A stretch of 64,000 nt of DNA from Lenzites betulinus (Eukaryota > Basidiomycota > Agaricomycetes > Polyporales > Polyporaceae), in assembly GCA_022264855.1 (NCBI GenBank), contig JABYQU010000005.1, forward strand, positions 434,001 through 498,000, given 5' to 3'. Shown here in pieces: positions 12,209 through 22,548 of this stretch; position 1 is the stretch's first letter; every line of letters begins with the position of its first letter. Position numbers and translations under genes: made by a program. The notes beneath the pieces are model-generated. The model searched no databases. It saw only the letters and a program-made list of their open reading frames with translations, and had not been told where the DNA came from.

Positions 12209-12785
12209 AGTGGGATTTAGAGAGTATGGGGCATGCAGGAGTATCAGACAGAGTACATGTACAGAGAGATCGTCGTGAGAGGTCGTCAGAAGGAGCCTAA
12301 GGCCATGGAGCCCTGGAGCAATCAGCCAAACGCTCCAAGCCGGGCGTAGATCCAGACCGCCACACGCTCGCTTTGTACTTGTTAGGATCAGAAGCTATTG
12401 GCCCCAACCGCGCTCGTCCTGCCCTTGGCACCACAAATATCAAACGCTGGGTACCGACCGTCGCTTCCATACTCCAGAAAGATACACGTATGTCACGGTT
12501 GTCTCGATGTGATCCGGGGTTGCATATTAATGCTGACTTTGGGACGAGACATGCATATAATTCGGATCGACGTACAGCCAGTAGCGTCTTGACGCGAAAA
12601 GCGGGGACCCTTGTTACATCTCCCTCATTGCTCGTCCCTTCAAAGCGTCATATGCGATACCTCTCGCAAGCGAAAGGTTTTTAGACTCGATGCGCGATGG
12701 GTATAATTCTATGCTAAAATACATGATTATATGTGTGGATGATACAAATGCAATGCAAAGAATCGGAAGATGTCCACATGTCCGT
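12209..12785. other. Intergenic: kelch-gene promoter and J-protein 3' flank
   Basis: Five hundred and seventy-seven bases between the start codon of the kelch protein and the stop codon of the J-protein, both on the minus strand. It becomes more AT-rich toward 12680-12770. The part next to 12208 should be promoter and the part next to 12785 a 3' untranslated region. No gene is visible. Confidence 0.6.
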
Positions 12786-14087
12786 TTACGCCAGCGCTTT
12801 CCGGATGTCCTCCTTCTGAGTCGCTGTGAGACGCTCGGGGAAGACTATGTCCCATTTGACGATGAGATCGCCCTTCTTCTTCACGCTACCCTCCTTCCGA
12901 ATCGGCATGCCCTCATCAGGGAGTATCGTCTCCTGCCCAGGCTTCACGATCCCGAACGGCACCGGAACCTGGATCTTCCGTCCATCAAGGTGCTCGACAA
13001 CTTGCTTGCTGCCCGAGCCCGTGAGCGCGTCGACGAGTGGAATCTTGACATGCGCGACGAGGTTGTTGCCGTCGCGGACGAAACGCTCGTGCGGCTTCTC
13101 CTCGACGACGAACACGAGGTCCTGCGCCTCGCCGCTGGGCTGCTCGTTACCCGCGCGCGGGAAGCGAACCTTCGTGCCGCTCTTCCATCCCGGGGAGATC
13201 TGGATCTCCAGCACCTTCTCTTCTGTGCCGCCGTTTAGCAACCGTCGGCCGACCTTCAGGTGCTTGGTTGCGCCGGAATAGAGGTCCTCGAGCGAGACCT
13301 TGAGCGGGCGTGTGATTTCGGATGGTGGTGAGGGTGCGGATGGTCGGGTCGGGCGCGGTGATGCGCGTCCACTGTTGGGCATACCGCCTGGCATGCCTCC
13401 GAAGAAGGAGCCATTCATGTCATCGTCGATGTCTTGAGTGAACATGTTGCCCATGCTCCCCATGGACCGACTCCGTCCGCCGCCGAACCCGCCCATGCCG
13501 CCGAGTCCGCCCATACCGAAGATCTGTCTGCAGTTGACTGTGAGTACGTGTTACGTCAGTGATTCTCCACCATAGGATACTTACTCAAAGATCTTGTTGG
13601 GGTCTGTTGGTGAGAAGCCGCTGCGTCCGCCAGAGCCGAAGCTGCCTCCTGGACCAGAGGTGAAGCTGAAGGTTTGCCCGCCCGGGAAGCCCCCGAAGCT
13701 GGAAAATCCGCCTCCAGGACCTCCCGCGCCTTGTGGCGGTACGCCTCCGCCCTTAAGGCCCTCTTCGCCGAATTGGTCGTATATGGTCCGCTTCTGCTTA
13801 TCGCTAAGGACCTCAAAGGCTTCGGAGATCTGTTTATTGCAGTGTCAGGACGTGTCACACGCCAGCATTCAGGAATATGGGCACGTACCTCCTTGAACTT
13901 CTTGGAAGCGTCCTCTGATCCGGCGTTACGGTCAGGATGCCACTTCAGGGCCTGTAGACAAGCAGTCAGTCTCGGGATGCAGACTATGTTACATGAAAAG
14001 TCCTACCATCTTCTTGTACGCTTTCTTAATTTCGTCATCGCTAGCATCCCGGGAGACACCCAGGAGCTTGTAGTAGTCGGTACCCAT
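12786..14087 (-). CDS. SIS1: Class II J-protein co-chaperone, Sis1/DNAJB1 type
   Basis: Four exons, 14087-14007, 13951-13889, 13829-13585 and 13527-12786, give 376 residues. The J domain covers residues 1-70 with the HPD motif at 32-34 (KWHPDRN), which stimulates Hsp70 ATPase. A Gly/Phe-rich and Gly/Met-rich linker follows (about 72-180, including GGMGGFGGG and GGMPGGMP). The C-terminal substrate-binding region (about 205-376) starts [18 protein letters not shown] and has the second beta-sandwich with DALTG and [10 protein letters not shown]. There is no zinc-finger CxxCxGxG cluster, so it is class II and not Ydj1-like. Family role: cytosolic/nuclear Hsp70 partner in protein folding, disaggregation and translation initiation; essential in yeast. 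An intron falls directly before the HPD exon. Length matches Sis1 (352 in yeast) with a longer Gly-rich linker. Divergent from VTC1 over 377 bp. Confidence 0.93.
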
Positions 14088-14464
14088 TGTAGAGAGTTAT
14101 GTGGGGGTAAGAGGAAAGAACGGGAACAAGTGTAAGCGTAGTGAAAGTTGGGGAAGAGGTGTGAGTGGGAGCAGACCTGTGGTTATATTCCGCTGTCCAT
14201 GTGAGCTCTGCAGCTTTCGAGAACCGTAGGACACTGTACGAGAACCTTGCCAGAATGTCCTAGAACGGCGTTCAGCCACAGTGATGTCACAGCTGGCTAC
14301 TCCGCTTCGAGCTCCGACCCAACTCTGAGCCCGGTCCGCGGACCGCAACCCGCTCGCCAGTCGGCGCTTGCCGTTTATGCACGTTTGTCGCTTCTGCATT
14401 AGGCACAGCAACAAGTTTGTGTGCGGACTCCTCACCTTCAGCTCGTCCCTGCTCACCGTCCACC
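14088..14464. promoter_or_regulatory. Shared divergent promoter of the J-protein and VTC1
   Basis: Three hundred and seventy-seven bases separate the two start codons. A TATA-like element on the minus strand (AATATAA, about 14183-14189) lies about 96 nt upstream of the J-protein ATG and is its likely core promoter. On the VTC1 side no clear TATA is seen; the ATG sits in a good context (CACCATGG). No heat-shock element could be assigned with confidence. Confidence 0.45.
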
Positions 14465-15428
14465 ATGGCCAGCACAACGACACCACCAGCGGCCGCAGCG
14501 ATGACGGGCCATGCCGTCGGCGGAACGCCGAGCGAGGGCGACGAGAGGCATAGCTCTCTCATCCGGAGGTCGTGGTACGCCATGTCCGACATCCTCTCAC
14601 CGTTCTCGCCTTCTGCGCTCGCTTCGCTCCCCAAGAAGACCTTTCAGCGTCGGCCACGCTACACGCGGGTAGACAACATCCCCGACGCCGAGCAGGATGA
14701 ACACGGGCAGATGCCCACCGTTCGGGATTACCATGCGATCAACTCTGTCCCCCCTCAGGTCCGTGTACCTAAGAAGATTGCCACCCCCATTAAGGTCGAG
14801 GGCAAGGTCTGGTTCGCGAACGAAAGAAGTACGTGTCCAGCAGTGTATATGTCTTATCAACGATAATTTACGGCGAATCACAGCTTGGATTGCGTACCTC
14901 CAGACCTCCGTTCTCATAGGCACCCTTGCCTTGGCCTTGTTCAATGCGTCGAAGGATAATATCGCACGCAATTTGGCGTACGCGTATGCTGGTCTAAGTG
15001 TGGTCGTTCTTGTGAGTAACATTTACATGGTGCTGTAGGTTGGTTAAGTGACGTCATGACGTTTGCAGGTGTACGGTTACGCAGTCTACCAGCATAGGAT
15101 CACCATGATTCGTCGACGAGACCCAGGACACTTCGGTATGGGGCTTTTCCATCATACCTTAGTTGCGGGAAGTAACGTATCGTTACCTAGACCAAATTAT
15201 CGGGCCGGTTCTCATAAGTGCCTTCTTGTTTTGCGCGGTCCTAGTCAATTTCATCCTTCGCGGTAGGTGCCTCACCTTTTGTCGCCACCCCTATCATACT
15301 CATCACTCTGATTCTCACTTAGTGCGCGAACTGTAAGTGCAATGTCCGCTCTTCATCCCGGCCGCTATTGAACATTCCTTTCCAGGCAGCGCCAGAACAT
15401 CACCATTCCGGGCGTACCGTTCCTCTGA
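14465..15428 (+). CDS. VTC1: Vacuolar transporter chaperone 1 (VTC complex membrane subunit)
   Basis: Six exons, 14465-14828, 14884-15011, 15069-15135, 15191-15262, 15323-15332 and 15386-15428, give 227 residues. The C-terminal half is the DUF202 domain of Vtc1: the conserved entry KVEGKVWFANERTWIAYLQ, then three transmembrane helices (TSVLIGTLALALFNA; YAGLSVVVLVYGYAVY; GPVLISAFLFCAVLVNFIL), with the basic turn ITMIRRRDPGHFDQ between helices 2 and 3. In yeast this subunit forms the vacuolar membrane channel that moves polyphosphate made by Vtc4. The first about 105 residues are a Ser/Thr/Pro-rich cytosolic extension absent from the 129-residue yeast protein. The fifth exon is only 10 nt (15323-15332) and supplies the last residues of the VRELQ join; without it the frame would break. 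Start chosen for the CACCATGG context; an upstream in-frame Met at 14417 lies in the promoter side. Confidence 0.9.
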
Positions 15429-18400
15429 GCGGCGTGTGCTTCCCGGCTATGGTCAAACTCGCACATCTTGCTACTATCTATAGCCCCTTACCGCCGCTAT
15501 GTATCATCAGTCCCCGTTAGAAGCCAGTAATAATCCACAATGCTATTCGCTACGTCAGTTATGGTTGGTCCGAATAGTTGGCGGTCATGCAAGCGCTAGA
15601 ATTTCCCAGTTCGAGCTTTGGGGTATTCTTGTCACAGGCAAGTCTGTCCTGAAGTGCGAAGTCCGCTATGCTCACAGGGTCTTTGTCTGCAGAGCGTCCC
15701 CGTGGCTCTCGGGTTGGAGTTCAGGGCACTCACGTTCCCTGGAGAGCGGTCTCCCCCCGCTCGATTGTCTTCCAACAATGCCGACTTCGCCCGTTGAATG
15801 CGAAAGGGGTTGTCGGGCACACACGACGAGCTTATCGACTGATCAGCGCATCCCATTCGAGCAGCGTCTGAAGAAGGCTAGATAGAGTCGGCGGAGCTGG
15901 ATGCAAAATCACCCTGAGCTGGCCGGCCTGACATGGCATGAATCCAGAACACAGGGGCGTCACTTGCGTGTCTCATGTGCCCCACGTCGCTTGTCAGCTC
16001 AACTTCCGCCTGCAGCATAGCCAAACTTAGGTCCGCGGTACGGTTACGATCGTCGGTAGTATGTACGAACGCAGACACCGTCACGTTCTTACGAAGGCAA
16101 ATCAGCTCCCTACTGGAGAAGGTACGCCCGAATCGCGTGCACTTGGACGACTCTAACAGACAGCATACATTACAGCCATGTCTTCTCCGCCGTACCGCCG
16201 TACGCTCCGGCGGGCAATGCCGCCAGCTTGCAATCGAGCGTCTCCTTGCGACAGTGGCTCCAGCGCACGTCAGGGCCGGCCGCATAATTACAGTATGCGG
16301 CGTGTGCCGCGTGCGCTCAGCACGCACTGCCCATGGCGCTATGGACATACTTCCTCCAACCTTAGTAGACCCAAACGTATGGGCTCGATCAATGTGAGGA
16401 TGGCAGCAGGTTCTTTTCCAGTATTGACACGGCGGCTTCTCTCCCCGGATGTAGAAAATGATATTGGCTTGGATGCTATCCTTGCCACCTTACGAGCGCA
16501 GTTCGGCTTGGGCGACCTCCAAGTTTGAATACCAACACCAGGTGGTCACCTTCCGATTGGCTGAGAGTGTACGAAACGCGACGTGTTGCGCGGGAATTAC
16601 CTACGATAATTCACGCCCAATGACCGCCGTGCTCCTGCCAACACAGCTTCACGATCGGATGGAAGTTGCGTACCAAAACGCGCATTTTCAAACGCCCTCA
16701 GGATTTGAAAGAGTTAAGCGCTGAGCGCCCACTAGAAGCAATGCACAGGCTTTCGATACTCACGGAGCCCTAATGGTCAAATCCTGCGGTGAGTAATGCA
16801 CGCTGCAAGGTGTGCTTGATGAGCCTCAATCATCTAAAGATTACCAGTATTTGTCTCACTGTGGCACACTCGACAAACTGCACACAGCCCAAGCTGATTA
16901 TCAGCGCTATGACCGCAATTGCCTCGCGCTTCCGTGTGATGGCGCGACGTATATTGTCAGAGATTCGTATCCGACGACGGTATTCACCGGTCCCTCTCAT
17001 CCCGGAGCACACCAGCCTGCGGCCCTTGTCTCCAACAAGGACTCCGACCGTGCCACAATCACTTCGCGTGCGCACAGTGGCAGGTAATATCCGCGACCTC
17101 GGCCTCGGCCACTGGTCCGTGGCCAGTCATCCAGCATCTGACTGTTGCCATCCACTACGGCGCCTTGGCCTGGAGGCCTGGAATTCCTGAAGGTGGTGGA
17201 CGGGCTCTTGCTAATGGCCGCGGTCGCGGGACGCCCGTAAGCCGTGGGCCGAATTGTGGTGTTGCCTTCTCGGTGCACGCCTCCGTCCTATCGCACTCAT
17301 GGCAGCTCCCTGACGTTTCTAATACTCATCCAGACGGGGGCGTACGGCAATATCGAGGATTCCGCGACGGGGAGTGTAGCGGACGGTCGGTAAACAGATC
17401 AGCGTACGTTCCGTATACCCTTTGCATCAAATCGGGAGTGAGATAATGGTCGGACGGTGGAATGTGCGGCTTGTGCCACCGGTCGGTGAGCTAATTTACT
17501 GCCGTCAAGCTGTCGAACACTTCTGATTTATCACATATTCTGGACTCCGCCAGCGAGCGGCGTATCGACGGCGAGTAAGGCTGTTACCCTCAACTACAAC
17601 GGCCTGTCGTATAAACTAATGCAGAAGGCCCGCGGAATGCTCAACCATCGGCACTGGGCCGCTCTCTGCTATCCACTTCCACCCTCACATTGACAGACTT
17701 GATACAGTAGACGACAGATGACCGCGGGGCAATGGACTGGTCAAATTCGAGCACGGCAACATCCGTTGTTCTTATTGAAGAATCAGTCTCATTCACGGTG
17801 CTTCTACGACTGTTGCATGCGGTCAGTATTCCAGTACAATCTACAAGGGCATGAATTGCTTCAAGAGTGGGTCCGATTACGTTCACTCATCATCATGACC
17901 CTCTGAATGCGCTCACATATCACCACTTCCACGGGGCGCATCGGGAATCCTACTTCCTTGAAAGCGGCACCGTCGCACAGGTGCTGGATAGAGTTGCGCC
18001 CTCGAAATTCTCCGCCGCCGAGCCCTGCAGGACCGACCGTCTTCCCCGTTAATAAATTTATCCACCCGCTCATCGCGGAAGGAGACGCGGAACCAGCGGT
18101 ACGTTCTTGGCATGGCAAATACCGTCGTCGTTATATTGACGGGATCGCGGGCACTGGCAGCGTGGCTCGGCGCATACGGAGAAACGAGTGCCACAAGACC
18201 GTACAAATATCTGAGGGCGCGTTGATCCGAAGTGTCAGCGTGCGTGCATACAGTCGAGTTGCTCGTCGTCCATAAAACGAGTCAACGGGCCAACCTATTG
18301 GTGACATATACAGACACCGCGCAACATATTCGTGGGCATGACACGCTCGAGGAACAAGCTATATCAATTTCAGCAATTCACGGTGGCCTCGTCTTCGAAG

Positions 18401-20050
18401 GGAATTCGATATACCGTCTGTGTGTACCTCTCCGCCGACCCGTGAGAAGACAGCTGACACGAACCGACGGACTTCAGCCCCCCTCAAGTAATATCGAACG
18501 GTATCCGTCGCAACGGACACCGAACGAGCCCCCGAAGAACCTGGGAATGACGACGGGCGTGGCACTCCCCGACGGCGCGCCCCCTACCCCAAATGTATAT
18601 CCCGTCTCTTCGCCCCCGCGTCCCCCAAGGTCAATCAGATTCCATCCTGCGGCAGCTTGACACCGCCTGGGTATCTCATCACGCCCTACACCTGCTCGCC
18701 CCACCCCAGTGACCGTCCGCCCCCTTCGACCGGCCCGCACACGCGCACGCAGCAGGGCTCTGATCCTCTCAATATCGACAGGACGCACCGTGTGCCGTGC
18801 CGTAACGCGCGCGGACGCCCGCCTTCGTGCGCCACGCGCACGCACACCCACAGCCGATGCGTGCATGCCGTGAGCGGGGCCCGGCCGTCCCCCGCCCGGT
18901 CGCCCACGCGCACCCACCGCGTCGTCCAGACCCCAGGCCGCAGAGCGCGAGCGGGTGCCCCCTCGCCCGCGCGGCCCCGGGTATCTCCACCGGAGCGGCG
19001 CCGTGTGTGCTGGGCCTGGGGCGGAAGCCGCAGGGGGGCGCAGGACGCGCTGCTTCTCGCCTTCGCTGCGGGGGCGAGTATAGGCCCCGCGGGCGTTGTG
19101 GCGTGAGAGGCGGGCTGGGAACGCATACTCGCCACCTACGGCCGCTCCGAGAGCCGGGCCCTCCACAGACCCCAGTGGCGGCGGCGAGTGCTGAGGCCTC
19201 AGGCGGCGGGGCTCAGCCTGGGTCGCTGCCGTATGCCGTGTGTCGTGTGCCGCGTGCGGCTGGACCTGTCAGACTCGGTGCGTCAGGGAGCGGCCGTTTG
19301 CGTTTTGACCGCAGCTTGTGGGCTCGCGTTCACGCAATATGCCGTGAGCGCGTTCATTTACCGTTGACGGCCCTGCGACCGCTCCCCCCCTCCCACCCGC
19401 CGTGCGCACGTCCAGCGTGCACCCGGGGAGCAGACAGCAGACAGCGGCTGCCATCCGCTCGATGCACGGACGGTCGACAACCGGCGCCGCGGTGCGCTAT
19501 TATCGTCCCGCGAGCCAGCGAGTCTATCAGACTGGCAGCGCTGGGAAGTGCGAAGCCTGGGACGCACCCACGCACGCCTGCTGGGGTTCTGCACCCCGCC
19601 ATGCACCTCAGGCTCTGCTCTGGCAGATCCCGCGGCGCGCCATGTGCCATGTGCACGCCCGTGCACGGAATCGGCGGTGCGATCCCATGTCCCCTCGCTC
19701 ACAGACGGCAGCAGCGACTGATACCACTGAATCCTGATACCGCCAGCTGCAGCAGTGTCGCCCGCGCGCCGGGGGGAGCCGAGGGCTGGGAGCGTCGAGT
19801 CTCGATGTGGGGGCTGCGCGCGCTGCGCTCTAAGCTCGCCTGGCCCGTAGCTGCCTTTTTGCAAGCGGCGTCATGGCGGGGAAGCAGCGACGCATGATGC
19901 GTGTGCCCTGGGGGAAGCCGCCGAAGGCGCACGCGCGAGCGTGTCGGCCTATACAGCCTGTCGCGCGGCGGGGAGGCTCGCCAGGGTCAAGTGGATCCAG
20001 GAGTCGCAAGATGCACGGTGCTGAAGGTGTATAGAACCCGAATGCGCGAC

Positions 20051-20090
20051 GAACAGAACAGAACAGAACACCGCGAACAGAAGAGAACAG
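20051..20090. repeat. Degenerate AGAAC pentanucleotide repeat
   Basis: Three direct copies of AGAAC followed, after CACCGCG, by further imperfect copies, giving an interrupted pentanucleotide microsatellite in non-coding DNA. Confidence 0.75.
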
Positions 20091-20941
20091 TGCGGGCGGC
20101 AAGCGCTGCGCGAAGACGTCGGGGGGAACTCCGAAGCTGGTGCGCGAGCCCCTGCTGCCCAACGCCGCGGCGATTGTCTCGCCCAGCTCGCACCGCAGAC
20201 CCGCACGCGCGCCCGAAGCAGGCGAGTGAAGCGACGTCGACGTCGATGCGGACGGCGTGGAGCTGCATCCTGCGTTCTCGCGTTCTAGCTCACCAGCCGG
20301 GCCGCTGCGTCTGACAGTTCCCCCAAGCCTGGCGCATCTGCATCAATGCTGTTGGACGGAAAGCGAGAAACGACTGGGCTCGTGACACATCTATGGACGC
20401 GGATGCGCTGTGATTCATCCGACACCGAGTACACTCGTACGGCAGGGCAAGCAACGGGTATCCTGGCATCTAGGACGTCCATGCGCACCCTCCCTGCTTT
20501 CTGCGCAAATCATCGCGCGCCAGCCCAACCCTGCGACGAAATCAGGATTCAGCAATCAATGCAGCACTCGCGAGCGCCACAGGCCAAGTCCTCCCCACGG
20601 TACATGTGGCCTGCGAGCCAGGACTCGATGATCGACGTCTGCCACTGCGTTCCGTCAGACACGCTCGCTCGTTCGGGGCGCGTGCACGCGAACGTTTTGT
20701 TCACTCAGTGCTGCGCGAACCTTCGTGCGACGACTGCCGCCGGGGGCCCCTGCTCAGCCGTATTACGTTTTGCGCGTGATGCATTGTGCAATACTGGCAG
20801 CGGCCCCGTGTCGATATCATTGACATTATCCGCGTAGCATGCATATGCAATGCATTGTATTGTATGTACAGAGACGTCCGCGACCGCGCCGTGGCGCTGG
20901 AGTCTGGCAGTACACGTCCCGTGCATCGAATTGGCCGGCTT

Positions 20942-20978
20942 CCGTGCGTGCGTGCGTACGTACGTGCGCGTGCGCGGC
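20942..20978. repeat. GTGC/GTAC purine-pyrimidine alternating tract
   Basis: A run of GTGC and GTAC tetranucleotides, strictly alternating purine and pyrimidine for about 35 bases, in non-coding DNA. Such tracts can adopt Z-form or cruciform structures, but here it is most simply a microsatellite. Confidence 0.7.
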
Positions 20979-22097
20979 GGTGTTCGATGGATACCCCGCC
21001 TCGAAGGGTCGCGTTCGGCAGCCGAGTCACTGGGAACGTTGCATTGGAAGCCTGCGCGACGTACGGCAGGCTCAGTGCAATGTCGACCTCGGCCGGCCGT
21101 CGACGGAGCTGAGCCCGCGCGGCGCATGCAAGAGGCGGCCTCCGCAACCCGGATAGCCTCCGTCGCTGACCACAGCAGGTACTACGGAAACGATGGCAGA
21201 ATATTTGCATCACCAGGAGGCAACGATTGGGTGCGCTAGCACTGAAAGGTACAGAATATCCGTGGAATTCGGGAGCCTCAAGGCCTCAGCAATCGCGGGC
21301 TCCGCACGCCCAGGAGGACGAGCAGCTAGTATCCGTACTAGTGGACTGCGCGTCTCGGATTCATCATGCTGGACGCTCAGCAAGTACTGAACATCAATAA
21401 TCAGTATGCTCATCTGCGACAAGGGCATCGTAAGCCGGAGATGGGCAGGCTTCGAGCGTGGATCCTCGAAGGGAAGCACAGGACGGCGGACATGAGCGGG
21501 GGGAACCCGGGGATGTGCATAAGGCGGCGCGGCTAATACAGGGATATACGAGAGCACAACATGCGAGTCCGGAGCGGACGAGCCAGCAGTACGTACACAG
21601 GCTCAGTCCAGCCCGCGGCGGACAAGGCGAAGGCGAAAGTTACAACATAGGCCGGAGTGGACGGATGGGGTACATGCACTGGGTGACAAACACAGCATGG
21701 CGAGAAGCACACGCCTGGAAAGTCGAGGCTGCGGGAGTGAGAGTGAGATGGGATCTATGATCAATGCGGGGCGCGCGGTATCGTAAGCTCATGCGTGTCG
21801 GTGTCAGATGGATGAAGGTGGTCTAAGGTACTGTCCTCGAGGGGGGACGCGTGCGTGACGAATGGAGGCTAGGGTCGATCCAGTCGAGGAAACGGGGGAC
21901 GGGAATGGGACTGCGGTGCGGCGGGCAGTCAAAATGGGGGCTGCGTCGCCTGGACGGGGACGTCGGTGGCAACGATGGCCAGTTTTACAATCCGCCGGCT
22001 GTCGACGGACGGGTCCGTGGACTCGGATTCGATCCTGGAGGGCACTGCGTAAGCGGCGGGGCTCGAACGGCGGTGGGGGGAACGCGCGCTGCGGGAC

Positions 22098-22548
22098 TCA
22101 CTCCACATTGACGGACTTGTGCCGCTCGAAGCAGGCGAGGGTGGCCGAGCCCGGGAGGGGCTTTTTGACATTGCGGATGATATAGTAGCCTCCGAGCATC
22201 CCGTTCTGCGTGCGGGGGCGAACGCGAAGGCGCAGGGCGAGGCGGGGTGGGAAAAGGAAGGTGAGTTTATATAGACGCGGGTCACACGGACAGGCTCACT
22301 CTGTTGGCGCTGTCGCGTGGGACCTCGACAGCGTTGAGCCAGTCGACGTTGAGGCAGAAGCCGGACGACTGGAGCATGCCGAGCACGATCTTTTGCAGCC
22401 CGACACGGGGGAGCGGGGAGCCGTTGAAGGTGAACTCGAGGCGGTGGGAGAAGGTGGCCTCGAGCGCCTGGAGGCAGTCGCGCTCGGACTTTGCCTCGAA
22501 GACGCTTTTGATGTGCTCGATGGACCAGGAGTAGAAGGTGGGGAGCAT
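22098..22548 (-). CDS. Small conserved-looking protein, probable NTF2/SnoaL-like fold
   Basis: Two exons, 22548-22300 and 22205-22098, give 118 residues. Donor is AGA followed by GTGAGC and acceptor is CACGCAG. The protein starts MLPTFYSWSIEHIKSVFEA, continues with an amphipathic helix and LEFTFNGSPLPRVGLQKIVLGML, and ends in alternating strand-like segments (GGYYIIRNVKK; ATLACFERHKSVNVE). A leading helix, a central N-G loop with a following helix and a C-terminal antiparallel sheet are the usual order of NTF2-like/SnoaL proteins; this is inferred from pattern, not from a named motif. No catalytic Asp/His pair can be assigned. A minus-strand TATATA at 22685-22690 lies 137 nt upstream of the ATG. 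I recall similar short proteins in mushroom genomes only as hypotheticals, so no symbol is given. Confidence 0.7.

Larger units (their letters stand above)
15429..22097. other. Gene-poor stretch; possible decayed sequence
   Basis: Two parts. From 15429 to about 18660 base composition is visibly more even than in the neighbours, and frames are short and broken; some pieces read like protein (for example the minus-strand frame 17641-17886) but no chain of exons can be built. From about 18660 to 22097 the DNA is again very GC-rich with overlapping Arg/Pro/Ser-rich frames on both strands that look accidental. One frame, minus 21210-21557 (115 residues, beginning MLSYI), has a more balanced composition but no recognisable domain. 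Simple repeats lie at 20051-20090 and 20942-20978. No transposase, reverse transcriptase, tRNA or rRNA signal is seen. Confidence 0.45.

Noticed and set aside
17641..18118. Minus-strand frames with a faint resemblance to a jacalin-type lectin followed by a beta-strand-rich segment
   Set aside because: The resemblance rests on a glycine-rich stretch and a few hydrophobic residues; frames are broken by a stop at the join and no exon chain can be built.
21210..21557. 115-residue minus-strand frame with balanced composition
   Set aside because: No recognisable domain, promoter or partner exon; retained only as a note in the gene-poor stretch.
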